Shown: positions 26,668-35,195 of the stretch, piece after piece
Position numbering within the stretch: the first letter of the stretch is position 1
How the letters are laid out: every line of letters starts with the position of its first letter
Assembly: GCF_900343125.1 (NCBI RefSeq)
Contig: NZ_OPYL01000001.1
Location: 620,001-684,000, forward strand
Source: Dysgonomonas sp. Marseille-P4361
GTDB lineage: Bacteria > Bacteroidota > Bacteroidia > Bacteroidales > Dysgonomonadaceae
Direction: 5' to 3'
DNA length: 64,000 nt
Made by a program: the position numbers and the translations under genes
The notes under the pieces: model-generated
Database searches by the model: none
What the model was told of the DNA's origin: nothing
What the model saw: the letters and a program-made list of their open reading frames with translations, nothing else

Positions 26668-26862
26668 ATGGACAAAAAAGAATCATTGTTAAAAGTAAAA
26701 GTGTATCCTAACGGACCGATCCTCGTAGATGGAACAGTAGAGCTAACCTTGGCAGATGGGACAGTTATTGAAAAAGAAAATCCTCATTTTTGCCGTTGTG
26801 GGGCATCGAAGAATAAGCCGTATTGCGATGGGTCGCATGTTAAGATAGGCTTTAAAGATTAA
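26668..26862 (+). CDS. Small CDGSH-type iron-sulfur domain protein
   Basis: 64 residues from the ATG at 26668; an in-frame ATG at 26629 would add 13 residues. The chain ends with the CDGSH cluster motif, reading CRCGASKNKPYCDGSH: three Cys and one His that hold a [2Fe-2S] cluster. The upstream half is a short beta segment (YPNGPILVDGTVELTLADG) found in bacterial mitoNEET-like proteins. No signal peptide is present, so it is cytoplasmic. The exact role is unknown; electron or cluster transfer is inferred from the family. It is a single gene between the divergent dnaX and tRNA-Leu. Confidence 0.88.
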   Translation: MDKKESLLKVKVYPNGPILVDGTVELTLADGTVIEKENPHFCRCGASKNKPYCDGSHVKIGFKD

Positions 26863-26951
26863 AAAAAACAGTGTAAAGATATAGCCATACAGAGCATTGA
26901 TACCCTGTGTGGCTATATTTTGAAAAATATTTTATTTTTTTTTGTTATTTT

Positions 26952-26982
26952 ATTGTAGTCAATCAAAATAATTATATCTTTG
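26952..26982 (+). promoter_or_regulatory. Promoter of tRNA-Leu
   Basis: ATTG (26952-26955), a 19-base spacer and the -7 box TATCTTTG (26975-26982) place transcription start about 15-18 bases before the tRNA. Confidence 0.65.
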
Positions 26983-27005
26983 TACCCGCTAACAATAAAG
27001 CACAC

Positions 27006-27087
27006 GCGGATGTGGCGTAATTGGTAGCCGCGCTAGACTTAGGATCTAGTGCCGAGAGGCGTGGGGGTTCGAGTCCCTTCATCCGCA
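27006..27087 (+). tRNA. tRNA-Leu (anticodon TAG)
   Basis: The acceptor arms GCGGATG and CATCCGC pair perfectly and the discriminator base is A. The anticodon stem CTAGA/TCTAG encloses the loop CTTAGGA with anticodon TAG. The long variable arm (class II) and a GGTTCGAGTCC-type T arm confirm leucine. The CCA end is not encoded. It has its own promoter and terminator. Confidence 0.95.
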
Positions 27088-27092
27088 CTGAG

Positions 27093-27135
27093 AGCGACAA
27101 ATTGAAGATTTCTTCTTTTTGTCGCTTTTTTTTTA
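27093..27135 (+). terminator. Terminator of tRNA-Leu
   Basis: A 9-bp stem (27093-27101 with 27118-27126) around a 16-base loop, followed by a run of nine T residues. Confidence 0.75.
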
Positions 27136-27350
27136 TTTTCATAAGTTGCTGTTTCTGTGCTGATTAAGTGAAAGGATGAATTGTGCTTTGGAGTTCGATA
27201 ATTTTATTTCACGAACTTCAAGCTTTGCTTTAAATCGTTCAATAGCAGCTCAAATTTATTGTGAACGGCGTTATGTATGTCACCGCACCCATATTTGACT
27301 TTGACTGTTTACGTTTTTTTATTCGGGGAAAAATAATATTTAAATATAAT
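27136..27350. other. Gene-free stretch with two inverted repeats
   Basis: AGTTCG (27192-27197) pairs with CGAACT (27212-27217), and CGTTCA (27236-27241) pairs with TGAACG (27262-27267). The minus strand holds a 34-codon stretch between stops with ordinary amino-acid composition (ending NDLKQSLKFVK at about 27208), which may be a gene remnant. No start codon, ribosome site or known domain supports it as a gene. Confidence 0.3.
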
Positions 27351-30167
27351 CTATTTATCAGTGTCTTTGATTTTTTGAAGATATTCAGTTAAGTTTTCAT
27401 CTCGTGATAGCCCGATTTTTTTTCTTAACCTATACCTGTTAACTTCTACTCCACGTACAGAAATATTCAGCAGTTGTGCAATCTCCTTTGTCGAAAGTCC
27501 CATGCTTAAATAGGCACAGAGTATTTTCTCTCCTCTGGTGAGATTAGGGTTTTCCTTATTTAATAAATTGAAAAAGTCCTGATGCACGATATTGAAGTTT
27601 GATTGAAATACGTCAAAGTCCGAATCCTTCTCTAGGTTGTTGTTGATGAGCTTTATGAGTTGCTGTGTCTGTTGTTTAATGTCATTACTGGTTTTGTTGT
27701 TATCAATAGCCTGAATGATGTTGTATGCTTTCCTCCTTACTTCTTCAAGCATCTCATTTTTTCGTATAAGATTTAGGATATATCCAGACAATTCTTGAGT
27801 TTTGTATTGAAGTTCATCTTTTAAACCTTTGTTTTGTAGCTTATATATCTCTTGGTCTTTCATTTCACTCTCCAGCTTTTGCTGATGTATTATCTTGCCC
27901 TGTCTGCTAATGGTAAGTTTGTAGGATATATATAAGATTATACAGAGTATCAGAAAATAAGAAAGGTAAGCTATATTGGTCCTATACCAAGGGGGCAGTA
28001 CAGCGAAATTTATAGATGTAATTTCAGATGTTTCTCCGTTTAGGTTATCTACTGCCATTACCTGAAATTCATAATCTCCTTCATATAAATTTGTATACTC
28101 TTTGCTAGTGCTACTGACAGGTTTGCTCCATTCCGAATTATTCAATCTAAACAGATATTTTATATTTGAATTTTTAGAAATCTGTGTGGCACTATATTCT
28201 ATCTTTATAGAATTGTCTATGTGCTTTATTTCTAAAGGTTTTATGTTCTTTCCATAACTGATTATACTATCCTGTTTTCCGCAAGAAAGTCTTCTTATAT
28301 ATACTTCGAGATCTGCATTAGACGCGATATTTCCATATGTCATATTTAAGTTAGAGAATCCATTCTCTGTACCAATTATAAAATTGCTTGAGTCTAAAGC
28401 ATAAATACTTCCAGGAGTATCAATCATTTCTTCTATTATAGGTCCTTTTATCTTCCCTTTCTCTTCATATCCAGATTGAGTATATGATAGCATTTTTAAA
28501 GATTTATCTGTACTATACCAGATATTATTGAATCTGTCAGTTGATAGATGGTAATATACCTGAGATCCTTCAAGTTTTTCCTCCAATTGATGGTATTTGT
28601 GAAAAGAATCAGAAAGGCTATCATATACATATATTCCATTCAGGGTACATATAGTTACCTGATTGTTTATTTTGCTTAGATATCTATTCTCAAAAACTAA
28701 TCCTCCCTCTATGGGGTATTCCTTTTCATGTAATATTGCTGTCCATTCCGAATTTAGCGTGCATTTTACTATACACTTGTTGTCTCTTAAAAAGAAAAAG
28801 GTGTTTGCATCATCTCCTTTTACAAAACCTCGCATGAAACCTCGTGTTTCTATTCTTCGGACGAATTCCCATTTACTATTTTTTCTCTCTAAGATAGCTA
28901 TACCTGAATATAATCCTGCTATAATAGTATTCTTGTTATTGTCAGGTTGATGAGTTTCCCATACTCCGAGAATGTTTATTTTATATTGTCCGTTTTTAGA
29001 TATTACAGTGATTCCATTATCCCCAGAGCAAAATAGCTCATCGTCTATTATGTTGAAAGACCATATTTGACCTTCTGTTCCATTTATGAGATTTGCTTTA
29101 TTTTGTGTGTCAAATGTGTAAACGCCTTGATTGGTTCCGAAGTATAATCGATCATTGTACAGTATAGAACAATAGCCAGATCCTATAGGAGAAACATTGG
29201 CAAATAAAGGCCAAACCGGAGAGTTTATATCTACGAAACTTATTCCATTGTCTAGAGCAAGCCATAAGTTGTTCGAGCGATCAACACATATATTGAGAAC
29301 CGTATTTGTTCTTAATCCCTTATTAAGATCTAACTTCTCTGATGGATGTTTCCCTTCTATATCAATAATCAGGATTCCACTTTGTACAGAACCTAAAATG
29401 AGTTGAGAGTTTACAATTGCTGCACTAAAAATTTGATTTTTGTTGATAAAATCTTCTTCTTTCAAATGAAGCTTTATTGGTTTTTCTCCCTCTTTTGTAT
29501 AATATACTCCATGTCTGGAAGTCACGAGCATTAAGCCTTCTTTATATGGTAATAGTTTTACTACCTTATATGAGGGGAGTCCTGCTGTTGAGTTTGAATA
29601 TGATATATCGCTTTTGGTTTTATCTATCCTGCCAATTCCGTTTTCGGTGCTCAGCACCACTGCTTCTTTGTATATGGCAGAGCTATTGATCTTATAGTTG
29701 CATTTTATTTTAGTTGTGGTCTTGTCTGTTAGATTGTATCTGAACACATCCCAATCGCTGATAAAATAAATTTGATTATCAAGCATTAGGATGTTCCAGA
29801 TATCACCACCCCATGAAGGAACATCTTTCGACAATGAAGTATAATTCAGCTTTCCGATTTCATCTGCTTCAAAGTATCCGAATTCCATGCTGCCTCCAAC
29901 ATAGATGCGATCATCGATGACTTTGATAGACCGAACCATTCTATTTTCTATTTCATATAAGTTCCACCTTATCCCATCAAACTCTAGTAATCCTTCCGAG
30001 TTTGCAGAATATATCCATCCTTTGTTTGATTGTTCTATCATCCAATTTTGGGCAGCTGCACCATATGTTTTTCGGTCATAGTTGATAATTTCTCTTTGCC
30101 AAATATTTGAACTATAAGAGAGCTGATTGGTTATAAGTATAAGATATAAGATTAATGTTTTTTTCAT
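27351..30167 (-). CDS. Membrane-spanning sensor-regulator: periplasmic beta-propeller, Y_Y_Y domain and LuxR-type HTH
   Basis: 938 residues. A signal peptide or first anchor (1-19) is followed by a long periplasmic region of two-component-propeller repeats (about 25-640, e.g. WSFNIIDDELF, NNLWLALDNGISF), a Y_Y_Y domain (about 650-735, NSEWSKPVSS), one membrane helix (about 742-762) and a coiled coil (about 765-850). The C-terminal LuxR-type helix-turn-helix (about 875-935) reads LTRGEKILCAYLSMGLSTKEIAQLLNIS in two overlapping parts. There is no kinase or receiver domain, so ligand binding outside must be passed straight to DNA binding at the membrane. Divergent from susC, it most likely controls the adjacent glycan locus. 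Confidence 0.88.
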   Translation of the reverse strand: MKKTLILYLILITNQLSYSSNIWQREIINYDRKTYGAAAQNWMIEQSNKGWIYSANSEGLLEFDGIRWNLYEIENRMVRSIKVIDDRIYVGGSMEFGYFEADEIGKLNYTSLSKDVPSWGGDIWNILMLDNQIYFISDWDVFRYNLTDKTTTKIKCNYKINSSAIYKEAVVLSTENGIGRIDKTKSDISYSNSTAGLPSYKVVKLLPYKEGLMLVTSRHGVYYTKEGEKPIKLHLKEEDFINKNQIFSAAIVNSQLILGSVQSGILIIDIEGKHPSEKLDLNKGLRTNTVLNICVDRSNNLWLALDNGISFVDINSPVWPLFANVSPIGSGYCSILYNDRLYFGTNQGVYTFDTQNKANLINGTEGQIWSFNIIDDELFCSGDNGITVISKNGQYKINILGVWETHQPDNNKNTIIAGLYSGIAILERKNSKWEFVRRIETRGFMRGFVKGDDANTFFFLRDNKCIVKCTLNSEWTAILHEKEYPIEGGLVFENRYLSKINNQVTICTLNGIYVYDSLSDSFHKYHQLEEKLEGSQVYYHLSTDRFNNIWYSTDKSLKMLSYTQSGYEEKGKIKGPIIEEMIDTPGSIYALDSSNFIIGTENGFSNLNMTYGNIASNADLEVYIRRLSCGKQDSIISYGKNIKPLEIKHIDNSIKIEYSATQISKNSNIKYLFRLNNSEWSKPVSSTSKEYTNLYEGDYEFQVMAVDNLNGETSEITSINFAVLPPWYRTNIAYLSYFLILCIILYISYKLTISRQGKIIHQQKLESEMKDQEIYKLQNKGLKDELQYKTQELSGYILNLIRKNEMLEEVRRKAYNIIQAIDNNKTSNDIKQQTQQLIKLINNNLEKDSDFDVFQSNFNIVHQDFFNLLNKENPNLTRGEKILCAYLSMGLSTKEIAQLLNISVRGVEVNRYRLRKKIGLSRDENLTEYLQKIKDTDK

Positions 30168-30190
30168 TTTGTATTATAAAATAGTAAAAG

Positions 30191-30198
30191 CAAATATA
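30191..30198 (-). promoter_or_regulatory. Candidate -7 box of the LuxR-type regulator gene
   Basis: TATATTTG on the minus strand lies 24 bases before the regulator start. The adjacent 30199-30300 region is extremely AT-rich, with TATTTATTTATT-like repeats in both orientations that may include binding sites. Confidence 0.45.
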
Positions 30199-30354
30199 AT
30201 TATTTATTTATTTAATTATGTATACTATTAAAATAAATAAATAGTTAATTATAAGATATTTAATTATTATATATAGTATTAAAGATGTATTATTTTTTTA
30301 AATATGATGTATCTATTATGTATGGATAATCTATTTCCCTATTTAGCGAAGTGC

Positions 30355-30362
30355 TATATTTG
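30355..30362 (+). promoter_or_regulatory. Candidate -7 box of the susC-led glycan operon
   Basis: TATATTTG fits the consensus and lies 65 bases before the susC start. No good -33 box is present, which suits an activator-dependent promoter controlled by the divergent regulator. Confidence 0.5.
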
Positions 30363-30426
30363 CCATTACAGAAATTAATTAATGTTAATTTTAGTGACCT
30401 AATTTAACCATTTAAAACATTTAATC

Positions 30427-33400
30427 ATGAAGAAAGACCTTTTCATAAGAAAGATGTCACTTTCTTTATTCCTCTTTTTTCTATCGACCGTTGTCCTTTT
30501 TGGGCAGTCGGATCCTATTAAGGTGAAAGGAGCAGTAAGGGATGCATCAACAGGAGAAACTCTAATTGGAGTATCAGTTCTGGAAAAAGGAACATTAAAC
30601 GGAAGTGTAACAGACATTGATGGGAACTATACATTGAGTATAGCTCCGGGGAATACTTTAGTATTCTCCTATGTCGGATTCGAATCAAAAGAAGTCGTTG
30701 TTACCGGAGAAATTTTAAACGTAGAGCTACAATTAGTTCAAGAGTTATTGGATGAAGTAGTTGTAGTGGGTTACGGTATCCAACGCAAGAGTGTCGTTAC
30801 AGCAGCCATTAGTAGAGTAACAGCCGAAGAGCTTAATACAGCTAAACCTTCTAGAATAGAAGATGCGCTGAAAGGAAAAGTTTCAGGTGTGCAAATTACT
30901 CAAAGTTCAGGACAACCGGGATCTGACTCTAAAGTACGTATCCGCGGTATTGGAACAATTAACAACAGTGATCCTCTCTATATTGTCGATGGAATGGCGG
31001 TAGATGGCGGAATTGCTTACTTGAATCCTGTGGATATTGAATCTGTAGAGATCTTAAAAGATGCGGCTTCTGCTGCAATATATGGAGCGCGTGCAGCTAA
31101 TGGAGTAATATTGGTTACAACAAAAAGCGGTAAGGAAGGCAAAGCTAAAATTAATTATAACTTTAGCTATGGATGGCAAAATCCTTGGAAGAAAAAAGCG
31201 GTACTCGATGCTACAGAGTATATGACATTGATGAACGAAAGTTACATCAATGACGGAAATCTTCCTATCTATACAAAAGAACAAATTGCTAGTGCAGGAA
31301 AAGGCACAGACTGGCAAGATGAAATTTTCAACTACGATGCTCCTGTTCAAAATCACCAACTGAGCGTTAGCGGAGGAAATGAAAAAGCTAATTATTTTGT
31401 GTCGTTGGGTTACTATGATCAAGAAGGTATTGTTGGTGGAAACTTTGGTAAATCTAATTATGATAGATGGAGTTTAAGAACAAATTCATCATATACTGTT
31501 CTAGAAGACAAAAGTCGCAAATTTTTAAACAAAGTAAGAGTAGGTGTAAATATATCTTACGCAAGATCTAAAACAACAGGTATTGACCCTAACACCGAAT
31601 ATGGATCAGTATTAGGTAGTGCTGTTGGTTTCAATCCAACTATTCCAGTTTATGCAGATGAAGCTACAGGTGAACAAATCTTAAAAGATCATCCTACAGC
31701 TATAGTTGATAGATATACAGGTCAAGTATTTTCTCTTCCTCCGGCAGGATATCAAGAGCTTCAAAACCCATTAGGTATGTTGCATCGCGATGAGTTGACA
31801 GCAAATAATGACGATAAATTTGTAGGATCTTTCTGGGGTGAAGTTGATGTATACGAAGGCCTTAAGTTTAGAAGTAGTTATGGTTTCGACCTTGCTTTCT
31901 GGGGACAAGACGGCTATGTATTCCCATATTACCAATCTTCAATAAGATATGCAGATAAAAGTTCTGTATGGAGCGAAATGCACAGAGGCTACAAATGGCA
32001 AGTAGAAAACGTACTTAGTTATGACAAGACTTTCTCTGATGTTCATAACCTTGGTCTAGTTTTTGGACAATCAGCTCAGAAATATCAAGTTAGAAATCTG
32101 AGAGGAGAAGATTTCGACCTGATGGAGAATAATGGAGATAAAGCAAATATAGACTCAGGAACCGCTGACAGATCGGAAGAAAGAGTAACCGGAGGTACTA
32201 GCGGATATAACTTTACAAGCTTAGCTTCTTATTTCGGAAGAATAAACTATGACTTTGCAGGACGCTATATGTTGCAGTTCACACTTCGTCGCGATGGCTC
32301 TTCTCGATTTGGAGGTAATAACAAGTGGGGTACTTTCCCTGCCCTTTCTTTGGGATGGAACTTGATGAGCGAACCATATATGGAAAACGTAAAACCAAGT
32401 TGGTTTGATACATTTAAATTGCGTTTCAGCTGGGGTAAGAATGGTAATGAAAACATAGGAAACTTCGGATATGCAAACTTGATGAACGGAGGTAATAACT
32501 ACTACTTCGGAACAACAGGAGAGCAAGTGTATGGTAATATGCAATATGGAACATCTCCTGGACGTATTCCAAATCCAAATTTGAGATGGGAAGAATCAGA
32601 ACAAATTGACCTTGGTTTCGAGTCTCGTTTCTTGGGTGGTGCTCTACGTTTTGAGTTCGACTATTACAATAAGAAGACAAATGGTATGTTGATGGAAGTA
32701 CAAACTCCTTCATATACAGGACAAAGTGCACCATATGGAAACGTAGGTGAAATGGAAAACTGGGGCGTTGAGTTTGAAGCAGGCTGGAGACATAGTATTG
32801 GTGATTTCTCTTATAATATTTCGGCAAACGCTACATTCATGAAGAATAAACTAATCAAATTAGGGAATGCTAGCGGAGAAATGGATATAGAAACAGCCGG
32901 AGCTTCCGGATTGGGTACATTTATCAAAGCTAAAGATGGATATGTGTGGCCTTATTTCTATGGATACAAAACAGATGGTGTATTCCAAAATCAAGCAGAA
33001 GTAGATGCTTATGTAAATGCAGAAGGAGCAAAATATCAAGCAAATGCAAAACCTGGAGACGTACGTTGGGTAGATTTTAACGGCGACGGAGTAATAGATG
33101 GAAATGATAGAACAAAAATAGGTAAAGGTATGCCTGATTGGTCGTATGGATTTACTCTTGGAGCAGACTGGAAAGGGTTCGACCTAAACTTATTCTTCCA
33201 AGGAACAACAGGAAACGATATTTTCGACTTCTCGCATCGTGGAGATATATCAGCAGTCAATCGTGCAGCATGGTTTATGGATCGTTGGCATGGCGAAGGG
33301 ACATCTAATAATATTCCTCGTATGACAAATCTGAATCCTAATAGTAACTGGCAATCTTCTGATTTATATATTAAAGATGGTTCATACCTTCGCCTTAAGA

Positions 33401-33618
33401 CTGCTCAGATAGGATATACGCTTCCTCGAAATTTGGTAAGCAAGGCTTCTATCGAAAACCTTAGAATATATGTATCAGCTGAAAACTTATTTACATTTAC
33501 CGGTTATGACGGATTCGATCCGGAAATTGCAGCTGGTGATTACAACAGAATTGGTGTAGACAGAGGTATTTATCCTCAATCACGAACAATTTCAATTGGA
33601 GCTAATATTTCTTTCTAA
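30427..33618 (+). CDS. SusC/RagA-type TonB-linked outer-membrane transporter
   Basis: 1063 residues. A signal peptide ends near residue 24 (VVLFGQ). Next is a carboxypeptidase-D-like beta domain (about 30-110; the GVSVLEKGTLNGSVTDIDGNY pattern is the family mark). The TonB-box/SusC signature DEVVVVGYG follows, then a plug domain (about 115-235; KVRIRGIGTINNSDPLYIVDGM appears as two adjoining pieces), and a 22-strand barrel to the terminal Phe (SIGANISF). It forms the outer-membrane channel that, with the SusD lid, imports oligosaccharides powered by TonB. It is the first gene of the operon, 12 bases before susD. There is no N-terminal STN domain, so it does not signal to an anti-sigma factor. 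Confidence 0.95.
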   Translation: MKKDLFIRKMSLSLFLFFLSTVVLFGQSDPIKVKGAVRDASTGETLIGVSVLEKGTLNGSVTDIDGNYTLSIAPGNTLVFSYVGFESKEVVVTGEILNVELQLVQELLDEVVVVGYGIQRKSVVTAAISRVTAEELNTAKPSRIEDALKGKVSGVQITQSSGQPGSDSKVRIRGIGTINNSDPLYIVDGMAVDGGIAYLNPVDIESVEILKDAASAAIYGARAANGVILVTTKSGKEGKAKINYNFSYGWQNPWKKKAVLDATEYMTLMNESYINDGNLPIYTKEQIASAGKGTDWQDEIFNYDAPVQNHQLSVSGGNEKANYFVSLGYYDQEGIVGGNFGKSNYDRWSLRTNSSYTVLEDKSRKFLNKVRVGVNISYARSKTTGIDPNTEYGSVLGSAVGFNPTIPVYADEATGEQILKDHPTAIVDRYTGQVFSLPPAGYQELQNPLGMLHRDELTANNDDKFVGSFWGEVDVYEGLKFRSSYGFDLAFWGQDGYVFPYYQSSIRYADKSSVWSEMHRGYKWQVENVLSYDKTFSDVHNLGLVFGQSAQKYQVRNLRGEDFDLMENNGDKANIDSGTADRSEERVTGGTSGYNFTSLASYFGRINYDFAGRYMLQFTLRRDGSSRFGGNNKWGTFPALSLGWNLMSEPYMENVKPSWFDTFKLRFSWGKNGNENIGNFGYANLMNGGNNYYFGTTGEQVYGNMQYGTSPGRIPNPNLRWEESEQIDLGFESRFLGGALRFEFDYYNKKTNGMLMEVQTPSYTGQSAPYGNVGEMENWGVEFEAGWRHSIGDFSYNISANATFMKNKLIKLGNASGEMDIETAGASGLGTFIKAKDGYVWPYFYGYKTDGVFQNQAEVDAYVNAEGAKYQANAKPGDVRWVDFNGDGVIDGNDRTKIGKGMPDWSYGFTLGADWKGFDLNLFFQGTTGNDIFDFSHRGDISAVNRAAWFMDRWHGEGTSNNIPRMTNLNPNSNWQSSDLYIKDGSYLRLKTAQIGYTLPRNLVSKASIENLRIYVSAENLFTFTGYDGFDPEIAAGDYNRIGVDRGIYPQSRTISIGANISF

Positions 33619-33630
33619 AATAAGGTAATT

Positions 33631-35169
33631 ATGAAAAAAAATATATACATAAAAATAATATCTCTTTTTATGGGCTGTTCGATGTTGTTCTCTTGTGGGG
33701 ACGATTTCTTAGAAAATGCCACAACAGACAAACAAGAGGCAGGAAAACCAGCTACAGAGGGAGCAATACTTTCAAACCTCGCTGGAACTTATCAGGTTCT
33801 TCTATTTGATAACTATGCTGGAGGAAATTATAATTCAATTCTTCTGATGTCAGATCTTCGTTCCGATGATATTCTAAAGGGCGGGGGAGACTTGACCGAC
33901 CAGGCTGTACTTTATAAGATATCTCAATTTACATCCAACTCTCGTGAGACTGTTTCTGGTCTGTGGAGTATCTACTATAATGGTTTGACCCGTGCAAATA
34001 ATCTATTGCTGTCATGTAGCAAAGCTGTAGACGTAAATGAGAGTGATTTAGCTAAATATAAAGCAGAGGGGCATTTCTTAAGAGCATATTATATGCACCT
34101 ATTGTGGAAGTTCTTTGGAAATGTTGTGTATTACGAAGATCCTCTTGAAGATCCTTACGTAGCTCCTCAATATAGTGCAGATGAAATTTATAATTTCATT
34201 ATGAAAGATATAGCAGAAGCTGAAAAAGATAAAGTTTTAGATATGAACACAATGGGTAGTTCCAAATATCAGTCACGTGCATCTCATGCTGCTGTGTTGA
34301 TGTTAAAAGCTAGAGTTGTTTTTTATCAGAAAGATGAGTCTCGCTATGCTGAAGTAACTAAAGATATGGCAGAAATTATTAATAGTGGAGATTTCCAGCT
34401 CTTTAATGATTTTGATGCTATGTGGAATAATGATAATGAATTCTGTAGTGAGTCTATTTTCGAGGCTAATCATCTTCCGGAAGGTAAAACATGGGGTAAT
34501 GCTTGGAGTGGATTTGGAACAAATTTCCCTGCATTTATTTCTCCGAATGAGTTGAAAGACCCTGCAAAGGTTTATAAAGGTGGATGGGGATTTGCTCCAG
34601 TACGTAAATCGACTTATGAGATATTCGAGAATGGAGATACTCGTCGTGATGCATCTGTTAAATATTGGGAACCGGGTACTTATAATCCTAGATTCCAGAA
34701 TACTGGCTATTTCTTAGGAAAATATGCAGCACGTGAAGGTTATAACGAAACTACTATAGATCCGGAACTAAACTATTCTAATAACTTGAGAATATTCCGT
34801 TATGCAGAGACTTTGTTAAACTATGCAGAATTGGTGAAAATGCATGGACAAGGGGAAGTTGATGGAGTAACAGCTCAGGCTTGTTTAGACAAAGTACGTA
34901 GTCGTGCTTTTGGAGCTAGCAAGAGTATTCCTGCAACTGCAGAAAATATTAAGTTGGAACGCCGTCGCGAATTTGTTGGTGAGGGTATGAGATTCTGGGA
35001 TCTGGTTCGTTGGGGTGATGCAGAGAAAGTTTTGACTGAAGATATAGATGAATACAGTACAAAACGCACTTTCCAAGATTGGATGAAACACCTTCCTATC
35101 CCTCAAGAAGAGATAGATAAAACAAATGGTACTGAATTCCCTTTGAAACAAGTTGGTCAGTGGAATTAA
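33631..35169 (+). CDS. SusD/RagB-family surface glycan-binding lipoprotein
   Basis: 512 residues with a lipoprotein signal ending LFSC (Cys22), followed by GDD, which marks surface export. The mature protein has SusD features: an N-terminal helical segment with the NNLLL...KAEGHFLRAYYMHLLWKFFGN TPR-like signature (in parts), the variable binding region, and the C-terminal RREFVGEGMRFWDLVRWGDAE and PIPQEEIDKTNG motifs. It caps the SusC channel and binds the glycan, usually by an aromatic platform. It follows susC by 12 bases and precedes the PKD-domain lipoprotein by 26 bases. Confidence 0.95.
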   Translation: MKKNIYIKIISLFMGCSMLFSCGDDFLENATTDKQEAGKPATEGAILSNLAGTYQVLLFDNYAGGNYNSILLMSDLRSDDILKGGGDLTDQAVLYKISQFTSNSRETVSGLWSIYYNGLTRANNLLLSCSKAVDVNESDLAKYKAEGHFLRAYYMHLLWKFFGNVVYYEDPLEDPYVAPQYSADEIYNFIMKDIAEAEKDKVLDMNTMGSSKYQSRASHAAVLMLKARVVFYQKDESRYAEVTKDMAEIINSGDFQLFNDFDAMWNNDNEFCSESIFEANHLPEGKTWGNAWSGFGTNFPAFISPNELKDPAKVYKGGWGFAPVRKSTYEIFENGDTRRDASVKYWEPGTYNPRFQNTGYFLGKYAAREGYNETTIDPELNYSNNLRIFRYAETLLNYAELVKMHGQGEVDGVTAQACLDKVRSRAFGASKSIPATAENIKLERRREFVGEGMRFWDLVRWGDAEKVLTEDIDEYSTKRTFQDWMKHLPIPQEEIDKTNGTEFPLKQVGQWN

Positions 35170-35195
35170 TGTAGTAACCTCTAAAAAAGAAGAAT

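Noticed and set aside
30199-30300. TATTTATT-rich repeats resembling a repeat array
   Set aside because: Units are irregular and without spacers, so this is simple AT-rich promoter DNA, not a CRISPR or tandem repeat array.
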